From NCBI RefSeq assembly GCF_011947265.1, contig NZ_JAATHD010000012.1:106093-170092 (forward strand): 64,000 bases of DNA, read 5' to 3'. The stretch's first letter is position 1. The number at the start of each line of letters is the position of its first letter. Below, in pieces: positions 1-8,100 of the stretch. The stretch is from Paenibacillus sp. HB172176. GTDB taxonomy: Bacteria > Bacillota > Bacilli > Paenibacillales > Paenibacillaceae. Position numbers and translations under genes: made by a program. Under the pieces are notes generated by a model, which did no database searches, had not been told where the DNA came from, and saw nothing but the letters and a program-made list of their open reading frames with translations.

Positions 1-314
1 AGCCGTTCCCGCCGTTCGACCGTTATGCGCATCTGGAGAAGGAGCGGGGCCGATTGCTGGAGCAAGGCTTGAGTGAGTTCGAAACGATCAGAGCCCGGAA
101 TTTGACAAAGCTTCGGGAAATCGTTAATCCGGAGCTTCATCTGGAAAGAACGGGCTCGCATCCCGCCTTCGGCATTGTGAAGGTGAGGGAGCTGATTTCC
201 ACCTGGGTCGTTCATGATTTTACCCACATTTCCCAGATTGTCAGGGTCATGGCGGAACGATACCGTGAGGATGTTGGACCTTGGCAAGCCTACTTGGGTA
301 TATTGAAGAAATAA
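1..314 (+). CDS. DinB-family protein, C-terminal fragment
   Basis: This is the 3' end of a gene that begins before the window; the open frame starts at base 3 and runs to a TAA at 312-314. The visible 103 residues are helical and carry HDFTHISQI near the end, the type of C-terminal metal-binding histidine helix seen in DinB/YfiT-like four-helix-bundle proteins. The family includes metal-dependent hydrolases and thiol transferases, mostly uncharacterised. The upstream part with the first metal-binding histidine is outside the window, so nothing more precise can be said. Confidence 0.7.
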   Translation, partial: PFPPFDRYAHLEKERGRLLEQGLSEFETIRARNLTKLREIVNPELHLERTGSHPAFGIVKVRELISTWVVHDFTHISQIVRVMAERYREDVGPWQAYLGILKK

Positions 315-370
315 AAATAACGGTTCATCGACGAATCAGGCTATGCTAGAAAACCCTTTGCGGCGTACAT

Positions 371-399
371 GCACATCTAGGCCTCAGCCCACATACACT
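371..399 (+). promoter_or_regulatory. candidate SigE-type promoter of sigK
   Basis: CATACACT at 392-399 fits the SigE -10 consensus CATACANT. GCACATC at 371-377 lies 14 bp upstream and partly resembles the SigE -35 element. In Bacillus sigK is transcribed by SigE in the mother cell with SpoIIID, so the placement makes sense. It is a consensus match only. Confidence 0.45.
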
Positions 400-473
400 A
401 TACAACTGACTTAACTTGCGCGCTGAGGCTTGAAGTTGCAGCCTGGGCAATACTGCTTGGGGGTGTACGTTGT

Positions 474-1172
474 ATGGGATTATTCACCGCGATTGCTTTG
501 TTCATCAAACAGCTTAGTCTTCTTGTATCCTATGTGAAGAATAACGCCTTTCCTCAGCCGTTGAAGGAAGACGAGGAAGCGAAGCATCTGGCGTTAATGG
601 CGGAGGGCAACGCGGATTCGCGGAACATATTAATCGAGCATAATCTGCGCTTGGTGGCGCATATTGTCAAGAAATTCGATAATACGGGCGAGGATCTCGA
701 GGATTTGATCAGCATCGGCACCATCGGTCTGATCAAAGCAATTGAGAGCTTCCAGACGGGCAAAGGCACGAAGCTCGCGACCTTCGCAGCTCGTTGTATT
801 GAGAATGAAATACTTATGCATCTTCGCAGCTTGAAGAAGACGCGCAAGGACGTATCCTTGCATGATCCAATCGGGACGGATAAGGAAGGCAACGAGATCA
901 CCTTGATTGATATTCTCGGCACCGAGTACGACGATGTGGCGGATAAGGTGCAGCTCAAGATTGAGAAGAGTAAAATTTATAAGAATCTGGAGATTCTGGA
1001 CGACCGCGAGAAGGAAGTTGTGATCGGCCGCTTCGGTCTGGTGCATGGCGGCGACGAGCGGACGCAGCGTGAGATCGCGAAGGAGCTGGGGATCTCGCGG
1101 AGCTATGTGTCGCGAATCGAGAAGCGGGCGCTGATGAAGCTTTATCATGAGTTTTACAAGGCGAAACGTTGA
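474..1172 (+). CDS. sigK: sporulation sigma factor SigK (pro-sigma-K), intact
   Basis: A 232-residue sigma-70-family factor for late mother-cell transcription in sporulation. The N-terminus is hydrophobic (residues 1-18) and leads into [12 protein letters not shown], the conserved site at which SpoIVFB cleaves pro-sigma-K. Sigma region 2 follows ([12 protein letters not shown], then [17 protein letters not shown]), and region 4 with its helix-turn-helix is at the C-terminus ([20 protein letters not shown]). Length is close to the Bacillus protein (about 240). The frame is continuous, so no skin element splits it. A second copy of its 3' two thirds lies 1384 bp downstream. A terminator follows directly. 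Confidence 0.97.
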   Translation: MGLFTAIALFIKQLSLLVSYVKNNAFPQPLKEDEEAKHLALMAEGNADSRNILIEHNLRLVAHIVKKFDNTGEDLEDLISIGTIGLIKAIESFQTGKGTKLATFAARCIENEILMHLRSLKKTRKDVSLHDPIGTDKEGNEITLIDILGTEYDDVADKVQLKIEKSKIYKNLEILDDREKEVVIGRFGLVHGGDERTQREIAKELGISRSYVSRIEKRALMKLYHEFYKAKR

Positions 1173-1190
1173 GAATATATGTTTGTTGAG

Positions 1191-1213
1191 AAGCCGGCGA
1201 TGCCGGTTTTTTC
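1191..1213 (+). terminator. rho-independent terminator of sigK
   Basis: The hairpin CCGGC-GAT-GCCGG is followed directly by six T residues. Confidence 0.85.
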
Positions 1214-1217
1214 AGTC

Positions 1218-1246
1218 TACATGCATAATCGCTGCTATGGTATAAT
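1218..1246 (+). promoter_or_regulatory. candidate SigA-type promoter for the toxin-antitoxin pair
   Basis: TATAAT at 1241-1246 is a perfect -10 box; the -35 region 17 bp upstream (TACATG at 1218-1223) is weak. It sits between the sigK terminator and the small antitoxin-like gene, so the pair probably has its own promoter. Confidence 0.4.
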
Positions 1247-1282
1247 TCGATTATATGCTTTGCAATGGAGGCTGAGGTTGAG

Positions 1283-1459
1283 ATGAATCGCACACAAGAC
1301 CTAGGTAAGTTAATTAAACTGACAGGAGACCGTGCAAAATTAGACGCAAAAGCAAATGACACCTACATCGTTTATAAAACCAAGGTTGGTACAATTGTAA
1401 AAGAATACAGCAATGGCGATATAGTTCGAATGAACGATCAGGATTTCCAACATGAATGA
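1283..1459 (+). CDS. putative antitoxin-like small protein of the zeta-kinase pair
   Basis: A 58-residue protein, MNRTQDLGKLIKLTGDRAKL at the start, with a short YIVYKTKVGTIVKEYSNGDI stretch that reads as beta-strands. The start at 1283 is chosen because GGAGG at 1267-1271 lies 11 bases upstream; an earlier in-frame ATG at 1265 would overlap that site. Its end overlaps the next gene by 8 bases, which suggests translational coupling. Small proteins of this kind next to zeta-like kinases are familiar to me, but it does not look like epsilon or PezA. The antitoxin role is inferred from position and size. The DNA is visibly more AT-rich than sigK. Confidence 0.6.
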   Translation: MNRTQDLGKLIKLTGDRAKLDAKANDTYIVYKTKVGTIVKEYSNGDIVRMNDQDFQHE

Positions 1460-2057
1460 TCCCTTGGCTACCATGTTTGTGTTTGCAGGAAATAATGGCA
1501 GCGGAAAGAGTACGATTCGAAATCTCATAATTGATAAACTAGGTGTGAGTGTAAATATTGATCCTGATGCGTTAGCACGAGGTATCGATATTGAAAATCC
1601 TGAGAGTCGAAAAGTTTCGGCTGGAAAAGAAGCGATTAAGCTCGCAAGAGAATGTATTCATCAAAGACGAGATTTTACGGTTGAGACAACACTTGCAGGT
1701 GGCAATGTAATCCGTCAAATGCGTGAGGCGAAAACGAAGGGTTTTGAAATCATTATGTTCTATGTAGGACTTGGTGATGTTCGCATTAATATTGAACGCG
1801 TGGCCGCACGTGTTCGAAATGGCGGTCATCATATTGAAACTGCAGATATACTGCGTCGACACCTAACTTCTATAAACAATTTACTCCACAATTTGGAACT
1901 CATTAATCATTTAATTTTTATTGATAATAGTGGTGCCGGTGGAGAAATTGTAATGGAAGCTGATAGGATGCAAATAAAGCAGTACACACCAGAAATGCCG
2001 GATTGGGTGGAAATGATTGAGCGAGCGCTCGTAGAGCGAAATAACTTAAAGGATTAG
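1452..2057 (+). CDS. zeta-toxin-family P-loop kinase
   Basis: A 201-residue P-loop protein with Walker [10 protein letters not shown] at residues 12-20, then a [12 protein letters not shown] segment and TVETTL, the order seen in zeta/PezT kinases. Those enzymes phosphorylate UDP-N-acetylglucosamine and block cell-wall synthesis when not neutralised. A later segment, [13 protein letters not shown], resembles the arginine-rich lid of these kinases. No signal peptide; cytoplasmic. It overlaps its upstream partner by 8 bases. It lies between intact sigK and a truncated sigK copy and is more AT-rich than both, suggesting acquisition. Housekeeping zeta-like kinases also exist, so toxicity is an inference. 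Confidence 0.75.
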   Translation: MNDPLATMFVFAGNNGSGKSTIRNLIIDKLGVSVNIDPDALARGIDIENPESRKVSAGKEAIKLARECIHQRRDFTVETTLAGGNVIRQMREAKTKGFEIIMFYVGLGDVRINIERVAARVRNGGHHIETADILRRHLTSINNLLHNLELINHLIFIDNSGAGGEIVMEADRMQIKQYTPEMPDWVEMIERALVERNNLKD

Positions 2058-2084
2058 ACCGATTAAGTCTATTTACTGTAATCG

Positions 2085-2556
2085 GGATTTGATCAGCATC
2101 GGCACCATCGGTCTAATCAAAGCGATTGAGAGCTTCCAGACGGGCAAAGGGACGAAGCTCGCGACGTTCGCAGCCCGTTGTATCGAGAACGAAATACTTA
2201 TGCATCTTCGCAGCTTGAAGAAGACGCGCAAGGACGTATCCTTGCATGACCCGATCGGGACGGATAAGGAAGGCAACGAGATCACCTTAATAGATATTCT
2301 CGGCACCGAATACGACGATGTTGCGGATAAAGTGCAGCTCAAGATCGAGAAGAGCAAGATTTACAAGAACCTGGAGATTCTGGACGACCGCGAGAAGGAA
2401 GTTGTGATCGGCCGCTTCGGGCTGGTGCATGGCGGCGACGAGCGGACACAGCGGGAGATCGCGAAGGAGCTGGGGATCTCGCGGAGCTACGTATCGTGAA
2501 TCGAGAAGCGGGCGCTGATGAAGCTTTATCATGAGTTTTATAAGGCGAAGAGATAG
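2085..2556 (+). pseudogene. sigK: 5'-truncated second copy of sigK with a nonsense codon
   Basis: Bases 2085-2556 align without gaps to 701-1172 of intact sigK (offset 1384). The first 30 bases are identical, after which about 30 single-base differences accumulate. All are silent by eye except one: CGA at 1113-1115 is TGA at 2497-2499, an Arg-to-stop change in the region 4 helix-turn-helix. The copy lacks the pro-sequence and region 2 N-terminus and has no start signal at its left edge. After the stop, the frame still reads the normal SigK C-terminus to TAG at 2554. It cannot make a working sigma factor alone, but could serve as recombination substrate. Confidence 0.93.
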
Positions 2557-2564
2557 TGGGTGAA

Positions 2565-2605
2565 AATGAAAGAACCTTGCATTGGCAAGGTTCTTTCATT
2601 TTTGC
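2565..2605 (+). terminator. rho-independent terminator after the sigK copy
   Basis: A 16-bp stem (AATGAAAGAACCTTGC and its complement) with an ATT loop is followed by a T run. It probably served the original sigK 3' end. Confidence 0.85.
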
Positions 2606-2625
2606 TTTTCTAGGATGTGGAGAAG

Positions 2626-2733
2626 GTGAGCAAGAAGAAGGGAAGGAAATCGACTCTTTCGGAGCCAGAATCTGTAGAATTGGACCAAGATGATCAAATG
2701 AGTATGGAGATTTGGCTTTCTCTCCCTAGTTAA
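2626..2733 (+). CDS. possible small hypothetical protein (35 residues)
   Basis: A GTG start at 2626 opens a 35-codon frame beginning MSKKKGRKSTLSE, basic at the N-terminus and acidic in the middle (SVELDQDDQMS), ending at TAA 2731-2733. GGAG at 2619-2622 lies rather close to the GTG. It overlaps the 3' end of the convergent ZIP remnant by 8 bases. I do not recognise it, and a chance frame is possible. Confidence 0.25.
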   Translation: MSKKKGRKSTLSEPESVELDQDDQMSMEIWLSLPS

Positions 2734-3327
2734 GATGGTCCAGCATGAGTGAAGCCAGCAAGCCGCATGAGGCGACCAATCCGATAAATGGACCGCCTTC
2801 CTCATAGGCTTCAGGCATCATGGTGGAAGAAAGCATCGCAATAATTCCTCCGCCGGTGAATGAGGCCATATAAACCATCACATGGTCTGGAGAATCGGCG
2901 AGCAATTGATTGCCGGTCATAGCGGCCAGAGTAGAGATAACCAATATGGATATCCACATGAGAGAGAGCTTCATCTTAGAAAATCCGTTTTTGCGCAAGC
3001 CCACTGTACTTGATAGTCCTTCTGGTATGTTGCTGAGAAAGATGGCGATAACAAGCAGCCAGCTCACCTTGCCGCCTCCGAGCAGGCTGGACCCGATCAT
3101 GACGGATTCAGGAATAGCGGCCATCACTGTTCCGACGAAAATCGCGACACCGCTTGAGTTTTCTGCGGATTTACCCGCCTTATCGGGATTGGATCGCTTT
3201 CGATGCGAACCGCCGTTTCGGGAAATGAACCATTCAAAAACGGTGAAATTCCGATCATCAGCCCGAAGGAAATTTCATAGTTATAATCGAGTATTCTCGT
3301 CAGTGATTGTGACAAGTCGAATCGAAT
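2726..3327 (-). pseudogene. ZIP-family metal transporter, truncated and frameshifted
   Basis: The C-terminal two thirds of a ZIP (ZupT/ZRT-IRT-like) divalent-metal transporter are intact: TVFEWFISRNGG, a basic loop HRKRSNP, MAAIPESVMIG and the ZIP signature LSNIPEGLSS, then further membrane helices to the stop at 2726. Upstream, the homology (ISFGLMIGI) continues only in another frame, with the shift near 3244. The first transmembrane helices are missing because the reading abuts the start of the divergent lipase gene at 3339. The first half of the transporter has been lost, so it is very probably non-functional. A sequencing error could explain the shift but not the missing start. Confidence 0.75.
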
Positions 3328-3338
3328 GGGGGATGAAG

Positions 3339-4175
3339 ATGAAACAGGTAACAAGAAATGGCTATCATGATCAGACGGCTATTTTTCTTGCTGCGATGTG
3401 TTATCAAACCTATCCGTTTTTTTTCTCACAGAAGCTCGTGCTGCCGAAAGGCTATAAGCTTCTATCTGTCATCCGGGGCTTCGCCAATGTCGAAAATCCG
3501 GCGGAGCTCGAGCTTGGTTATATGGCGGAATCCCGCGATCGTATCGTTATCGCGTTCAGGGGTTACGCTTCCTATCCTGCCGACTTGTTGGCCAGCTATG
3601 ATATCCTGCAAATTCCCTATGGGTTTGTTAAGAACGCGGGGAAAACCTCGCGCGGATTTACGTGCGTGTATCGTTCTGCCCGACTTTCGATTTTCAGACA
3701 TTTAATGAAGGTGGCGGGAGCCAAACGATTGTTCATTACCGGTCATAACTATGGCGGAGCATTGGCTACTCTGGCGGCTCTGGATATAGCTGTGAATACG
3801 AAATATCGTAATCCTGCTGTCTATACGTATGGAAGTCCGCGAGTGGGGGATCCGCGCTTCGCTTCACGCTTCAATGAGACAATTGCTCATAGCGCAAGAA
3901 TTGTCAATATCCACGATTCTTTTCCTACCTTTCCAAGCCGCGTGTATCCGCCTCCCTTTACTCGGAAGGGCATTGCTTATCGGCATGTAAGAACGAAGCA
4001 CTCCCTCTCCTTTCAACTGAACAATACCCCTCGAAACGATGCCATTGCCTGCTATTTCAAGGCGCTTAGCCAGAAGAATCCGGAGTATACCCGAATCTTA
4101 TGCGCGGAGAATCCCGATTTTTGTCCTACGACTGACCTTTGTATTCCCTATGTGGATAAGGAGCTGCTGCCATGA
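3339..4175 (+). CDS. class-3 lipase homologue lacking catalytic Ser and His (pseudolipase)
   Basis: A 278-residue protein of the fungal-type class-3 lipase fold, closely similar to the gene directly downstream. The nucleophile elbow, GHSLGG in the neighbour, reads GHNYGG here, so the serine at about residue 137 is asparagine. The triad aspartate (IHDSFP, about 193) remains, but the position of the triad histidine (about 234) is aspartate (RNDAIACYF against RNHEIVCYF). No signal peptide. GGGGG at 3328-3332 suits a start at 3339; an ATG at 3333 is possible. It overlaps the next gene by 4 bases (ATGA), so the two are coupled. The frame is intact, which argues for a kept non-catalytic role. Confidence 0.85.
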   Translation: MKQVTRNGYHDQTAIFLAAMCYQTYPFFFSQKLVLPKGYKLLSVIRGFANVENPAELELGYMAESRDRIVIAFRGYASYPADLLASYDILQIPYGFVKNAGKTSRGFTCVYRSARLSIFRHLMKVAGAKRLFITGHNYGGALATLAALDIAVNTKYRNPAVYTYGSPRVGDPRFASRFNETIAHSARIVNIHDSFPTFPSRVYPPPFTRKGIAYRHVRTKHSLSFQLNNTPRNDAIACYFKALSQKNPEYTRILCAENPDFCPTTDLCIPYVDKELLP

Positions 4176-5017
4176 CAGAAATGATAGCTTTCAATAATGA
4201 GGAAGCGATTATTGTTGCAGGGATGATTCATCAATGCTATCGATTGTTCGAGGAGGAGGAGGTCTTCCTGCCGCGTGGTTATGAAATTCGATCGATTATT
4301 CGCGCACTTGCAGGGGTGGAGCAGCCTGTCGAGGAGGTTTTCGGCTTTATTGCGGAGTCTCCAGAGCAAATCGTGGTGGCGTTCCGGGGAACGCGAACCT
4401 TTCAAGATAACGAATCGGATCAAGACCTGTATCAAGTGCCGTATCCCTTTGTTGAAGCGGCGGGGAAAACGCATCGCGGGTTTACCAGCATTTACGCATC
4501 GGCCAGAGACGAGCTGCTTGCGCAAATCAGCAGACTCTCCGCCGACAAGAGGCTGGCGATTGCCGGACACAGCCTCGGTGGAGCGTTGGCTGTTCTCGCT
4601 GCCGTGGATATTGCCCTGAACAGCGATTTTGAGTCGCCTGTCGTTTATACATACGGCAGCCCGCGCACTGGAGATCCGGCATTCACAGAGCGGTTTAATG
4701 GAATCGTTCCGAACAGCTTTCGCGTCGCGAACGTGCATGATATTATCCCGACTTTGCCTGATCGCGTCTATCCGCCTCCGTTTACGTTGAACGGACTCTA
4801 TTACCAGCATGTGAAGAAGAAGGTATCGCTTGCGTTCCAGTTCAACAGCGTCGCGGTTCGCAATCATGAGATTGTCTGTTATTTCCACAAACTCAGCCAG
4901 CGCAGCCCTCGATTTGTCGCTGCCTTGTGTGCGAGCAATCCGAATTTTTGTCCGGATACATCCCTATGTGTGCCATTCCTGGGCGTATGCAGTCCTTTGG
5001 AGGAGGAGGAGGAATAG
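4172..5017 (+). CDS. class-3 lipase family protein (catalytic triad present)
   Basis: A 281-residue alpha/beta hydrolase of the lipase class-3 family. The triad can be read directly: Ser134 in GHSLGG, Asp190 in NVHDIIPTLP and His232 in RNHEIVCYF. VVAFRGT at 68-74 supplies the usual strand and oxyanion-side motif. A short Cys-containing tail (NFCPDTSLCVPFLGVC) and a run of Glu end the protein; the FCP-x-T-x-LC part is shared with the upstream paralogue. There is no signal peptide, so the substrate is probably an intracellular or membrane acylester. Translation is coupled to the upstream pseudolipase by an ATGA overlap. Confidence 0.88.
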   Translation: MTEMIAFNNEEAIIVAGMIHQCYRLFEEEEVFLPRGYEIRSIIRALAGVEQPVEEVFGFIAESPEQIVVAFRGTRTFQDNESDQDLYQVPYPFVEAAGKTHRGFTSIYASARDELLAQISRLSADKRLAIAGHSLGGALAVLAAVDIALNSDFESPVVYTYGSPRTGDPAFTERFNGIVPNSFRVANVHDIIPTLPDRVYPPPFTLNGLYYQHVKKKVSLAFQFNSVAVRNHEIVCYFHKLSQRSPRFVAALCASNPNFCPDTSLCVPFLGVCSPLEEEEE

Positions 5018-5032
5018 GTAGCGGGAAAAGAG

Positions 5033-5070
5033 TTCCTGCCGCGACATGGACTGCGCGGCAGGATTTTTTT
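5033..5070. terminator. terminator between the lipase pair and the convergent SLH lyase gene
   Basis: TCCTGCCGCG pairs with CGCGGCAGGA, followed by eight T on the plus strand. It ends the lipase transcript; reading from the minus side is possible but there is no matching T tract on that strand. Confidence 0.8.
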
Positions 5071-5120
5071 GTTCAAAATTTCCGATATCAGGATGACTAC
5101 GAAGTTGTTAACGTGATTCG

Positions 5121-8100
5121 CTATTCCATAAATCCAACAAGCGTCAGGAACCTCTTGATCATCACTGCAGCCTCGGCGCGTGTGGCTTGCGCATCCGGAG
5201 CGAGAATGGCGTCGGACTTGCCGTTCACGATGCCGATTCGAATCGCTTGCGCCATCTCCGTCTGTCCCCAAACCAGTTTGTCTGCATCCTTGTACGATTT
5301 CAGAACGGCTTCCGTTTGTTCCGCCGAGTTGTCATACGCAGCAGGATTTCCCTCCGCATAGGATACAGCCCGGATAATCATTGCCGCCAGCTCCTCGCGA
5401 GTGATGGTTGCATTCGGATGGAAGCTTCCGTCCGTATAGCCGTTGATCATTCCGATGCTTGCTGCCGCTGCCGTAACCGGAGCGTACCAGGCCTCCGAAT
5501 CAACGTCGGTGAAGGAGGAAGAGCTCTCGTCTGAGACGGAGATGCCAAGTGAACGAATCAGCAATGCGGCGAATTCCGCACGGGAAATGCTGCGGTCTGG
5601 CTCGAATTCCGTTGCGGTGACGCCATTCACTACCAGTTTGTCGGCCAACTGTTCAACATCCGACTCCGACCAGTGACCTTTCAAATCCTCGAATGACTTG
5701 TTGAATTTTGCAACGGTATAGATGCTGCTGCCTGTTCGAAGGAACGTCGCTTCCGAATCCTGCATGCTGCTTGGCACGAAGGAAAGCGAGTGATTGTCCG
5801 GATCAAATCGCACAACGACAGATGAAGTGGATGCTGCATCATCCAGTTTAATGGATCGCTGCACGTATGCATTGCCGAAACTGTCGATCGTGAAGGACTT
5901 GCCGTCTTTCGACTCTACGACAAGACTGAAGTCAAGAACATCCGAAAGAGCTTCTCCGCCTAGCGAAGAGATCATCTCAGCCGCGGACTGCGCATCATCG
6001 TCCTTCGCCGGAGCGATGCGTACACGAACGCTCAGCTCGGCAAGCGGAACGTTCCACTCCTTGGCAAGCTGCTCCAGCGGCAGCACCTTAAGCGGCAGGA
6101 GGAAGGAGCCATGCGCCGACTTGATCTCCACTTCCTGATCCGCCATAGCAGCAGGATCAAATGCGGATACCGGCAATATAGCGAGATCGCCCTTTGAGTG
6201 GATCTGTACGAATTGCGCCTTCTCCAATGCTGTTTTAAGCTTCTCGGCGTTCACGTTGCCGTCAGTGCCGGCTGGAATAACGCCGACATCAGTCGAGTCA
6301 CCGCCATTATTGATGGAACCGCTTGTGTTCTCATTGGAGCCCCCAGAGTTATCAGGATCGCCTGGATTGTCAACTTCAGCTTCCTTCGGCTCCAGCACGG
6401 TCAGTTCGGATGCTGCCAGCGTCACGGATACGATCCCGTCTTCGGAAGGAAATTCTGTGCCTGTCTTCAGGTTGATAAGAGCTTCCGCAGACGGCAATTC
6501 AACTATCGTTTCCGCATCGCTGTCATTCACGGCTGCGAAGACTTGACGAGCATCAGCCGTTTCCAATAGATAGACTTCGGCAGAGCTTTCGCCAAGCTCA
6601 AGCTTCTCGGCCTTTTGCAAACCTTCGGAGCCTTTCGCTTTCGGGTAAAGCACAGTCAAGTAGTTCTGGTTCGGATCATTCGTGACGCGAATATAATCCA
6701 GCTTCTTTTCCCCGTCGACTGAAGGAACCATATCGGTTGCTCTTCCCCAAGCCTGCGTGATCGAAGGGTTGGCCGGCTGGAGGATGGTCGTCTCCAGATC
6801 CATGTTGTATTGTCCGGTTGAGGTGACAACATTGCCGTCAATATCCGACAGCTCGGAGGCTGCTACAGGCAAATTCCAGATCGTGCCGGTCGAGGCGTTA
6901 TTGATCTGATCCCAAATGATGAAGGCTTCGATTCCATTCTTCACATAAGCGATCTTCCGAGTCTGAGAGCCGGAGGAGCCAGAGTTTGGATCAGCTACTT
7001 TGAGCGACATCGTATCAAGCTGCTCATTGGTTGTAAAGGCTTGCTCCGTGCTTGTCGTCGGCGTATTCAAGTAAGAGGTATTATCTGATTTCTTGAACTG
7101 CACCGTCGCATGAGCGGAAGAACCGACATACCAGGTCTTGGTTCCGGCAAAATAACTCTCGATTCCGGGATCCATGACAAGCGGCGTGCTGCCCGCGTAC
7201 AGGGTGAAGCTTCCTTGGTCATAGTGACCATGTCCGAGCGGCTTCCGATTAGCCATGATCGACATGAATGTGTCGTCAGGCGTACCATAATGATTGCGGA
7301 GCATGACCAGTCCTACATCCTTGTACTTGTCGGTGGATTGCAGCTCCAGAGGCGCATAGGCCGGCGTGAAATCGAGCGGAGTGAAGAAGCTCTCCAACAG
7401 AATGGTTTCGACGCCGTTATTCGGCAGCCTGCTGCCCGCTTTCACCCAGGTTTGATACATCTGAGAGGCAAGCGCCTCGTTGCTTCGGGCTACTTCGTCA
7501 TAATACACGCCCAGGAGCGAGAATTCATTGCCTGAGGTCATGAGGTCATCGCCAAAAATCGGCGAATTGATGGTGTTATTCGTATATTCGTAAGCTGGAG
7601 TTTGAACCTCCATGTTGTATTGAAACATCTTCACCAGCTTCGGAAGGGCGAACCAATCCTCGCCGGTTTGATAGCGAAGCGCTTTGGCATAAACGCCGAA
7701 ACGTTGCAGCACGGCAAAATGATAGCGAAGGGATTCCGGCCATTCCCCTTCTTCGCCTACTCCGTAGAGGAGCTGCGCCTTGATCAGCTTGTTCGCGTTC
7801 GCAATGTATTGCTTGCTGTCATCCAGCTCCGGATACACCATCGCGAGCATGGCTGCTCCGATAACTGCGTCGGATTCCCAGTTGCTCGCGCCAAGCTGAA
7901 CCGAATAATCATCGATTTCATGCCGGTCTCGGCTGTCATTGAGGAACAGCATAAAGTAATTCAGCTTCTGCATCAAATCCTGATACTCTTCCTCCGAATA
8001 GACGCCGGAATTTTTAATAAAGGTCGCAGCGGAGGCAATAATGGAAGCAACCCGTCCGCCTTGCACTTTGCCGTATGCATCGATGTTATCCGGCCGCGAA

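Noticed and set aside
474..2556. Classical skin element
   Set aside because: The first sigK copy is uninterrupted, there is no serine recombinase, and the duplicated part begins before the usual skin junction.
4148..4888. Antisense frame of 246 codons opposite the second lipase gene
   Set aside because: No family resemblance or start signal; the forward strand carries a full Ser-Asp-His triad.
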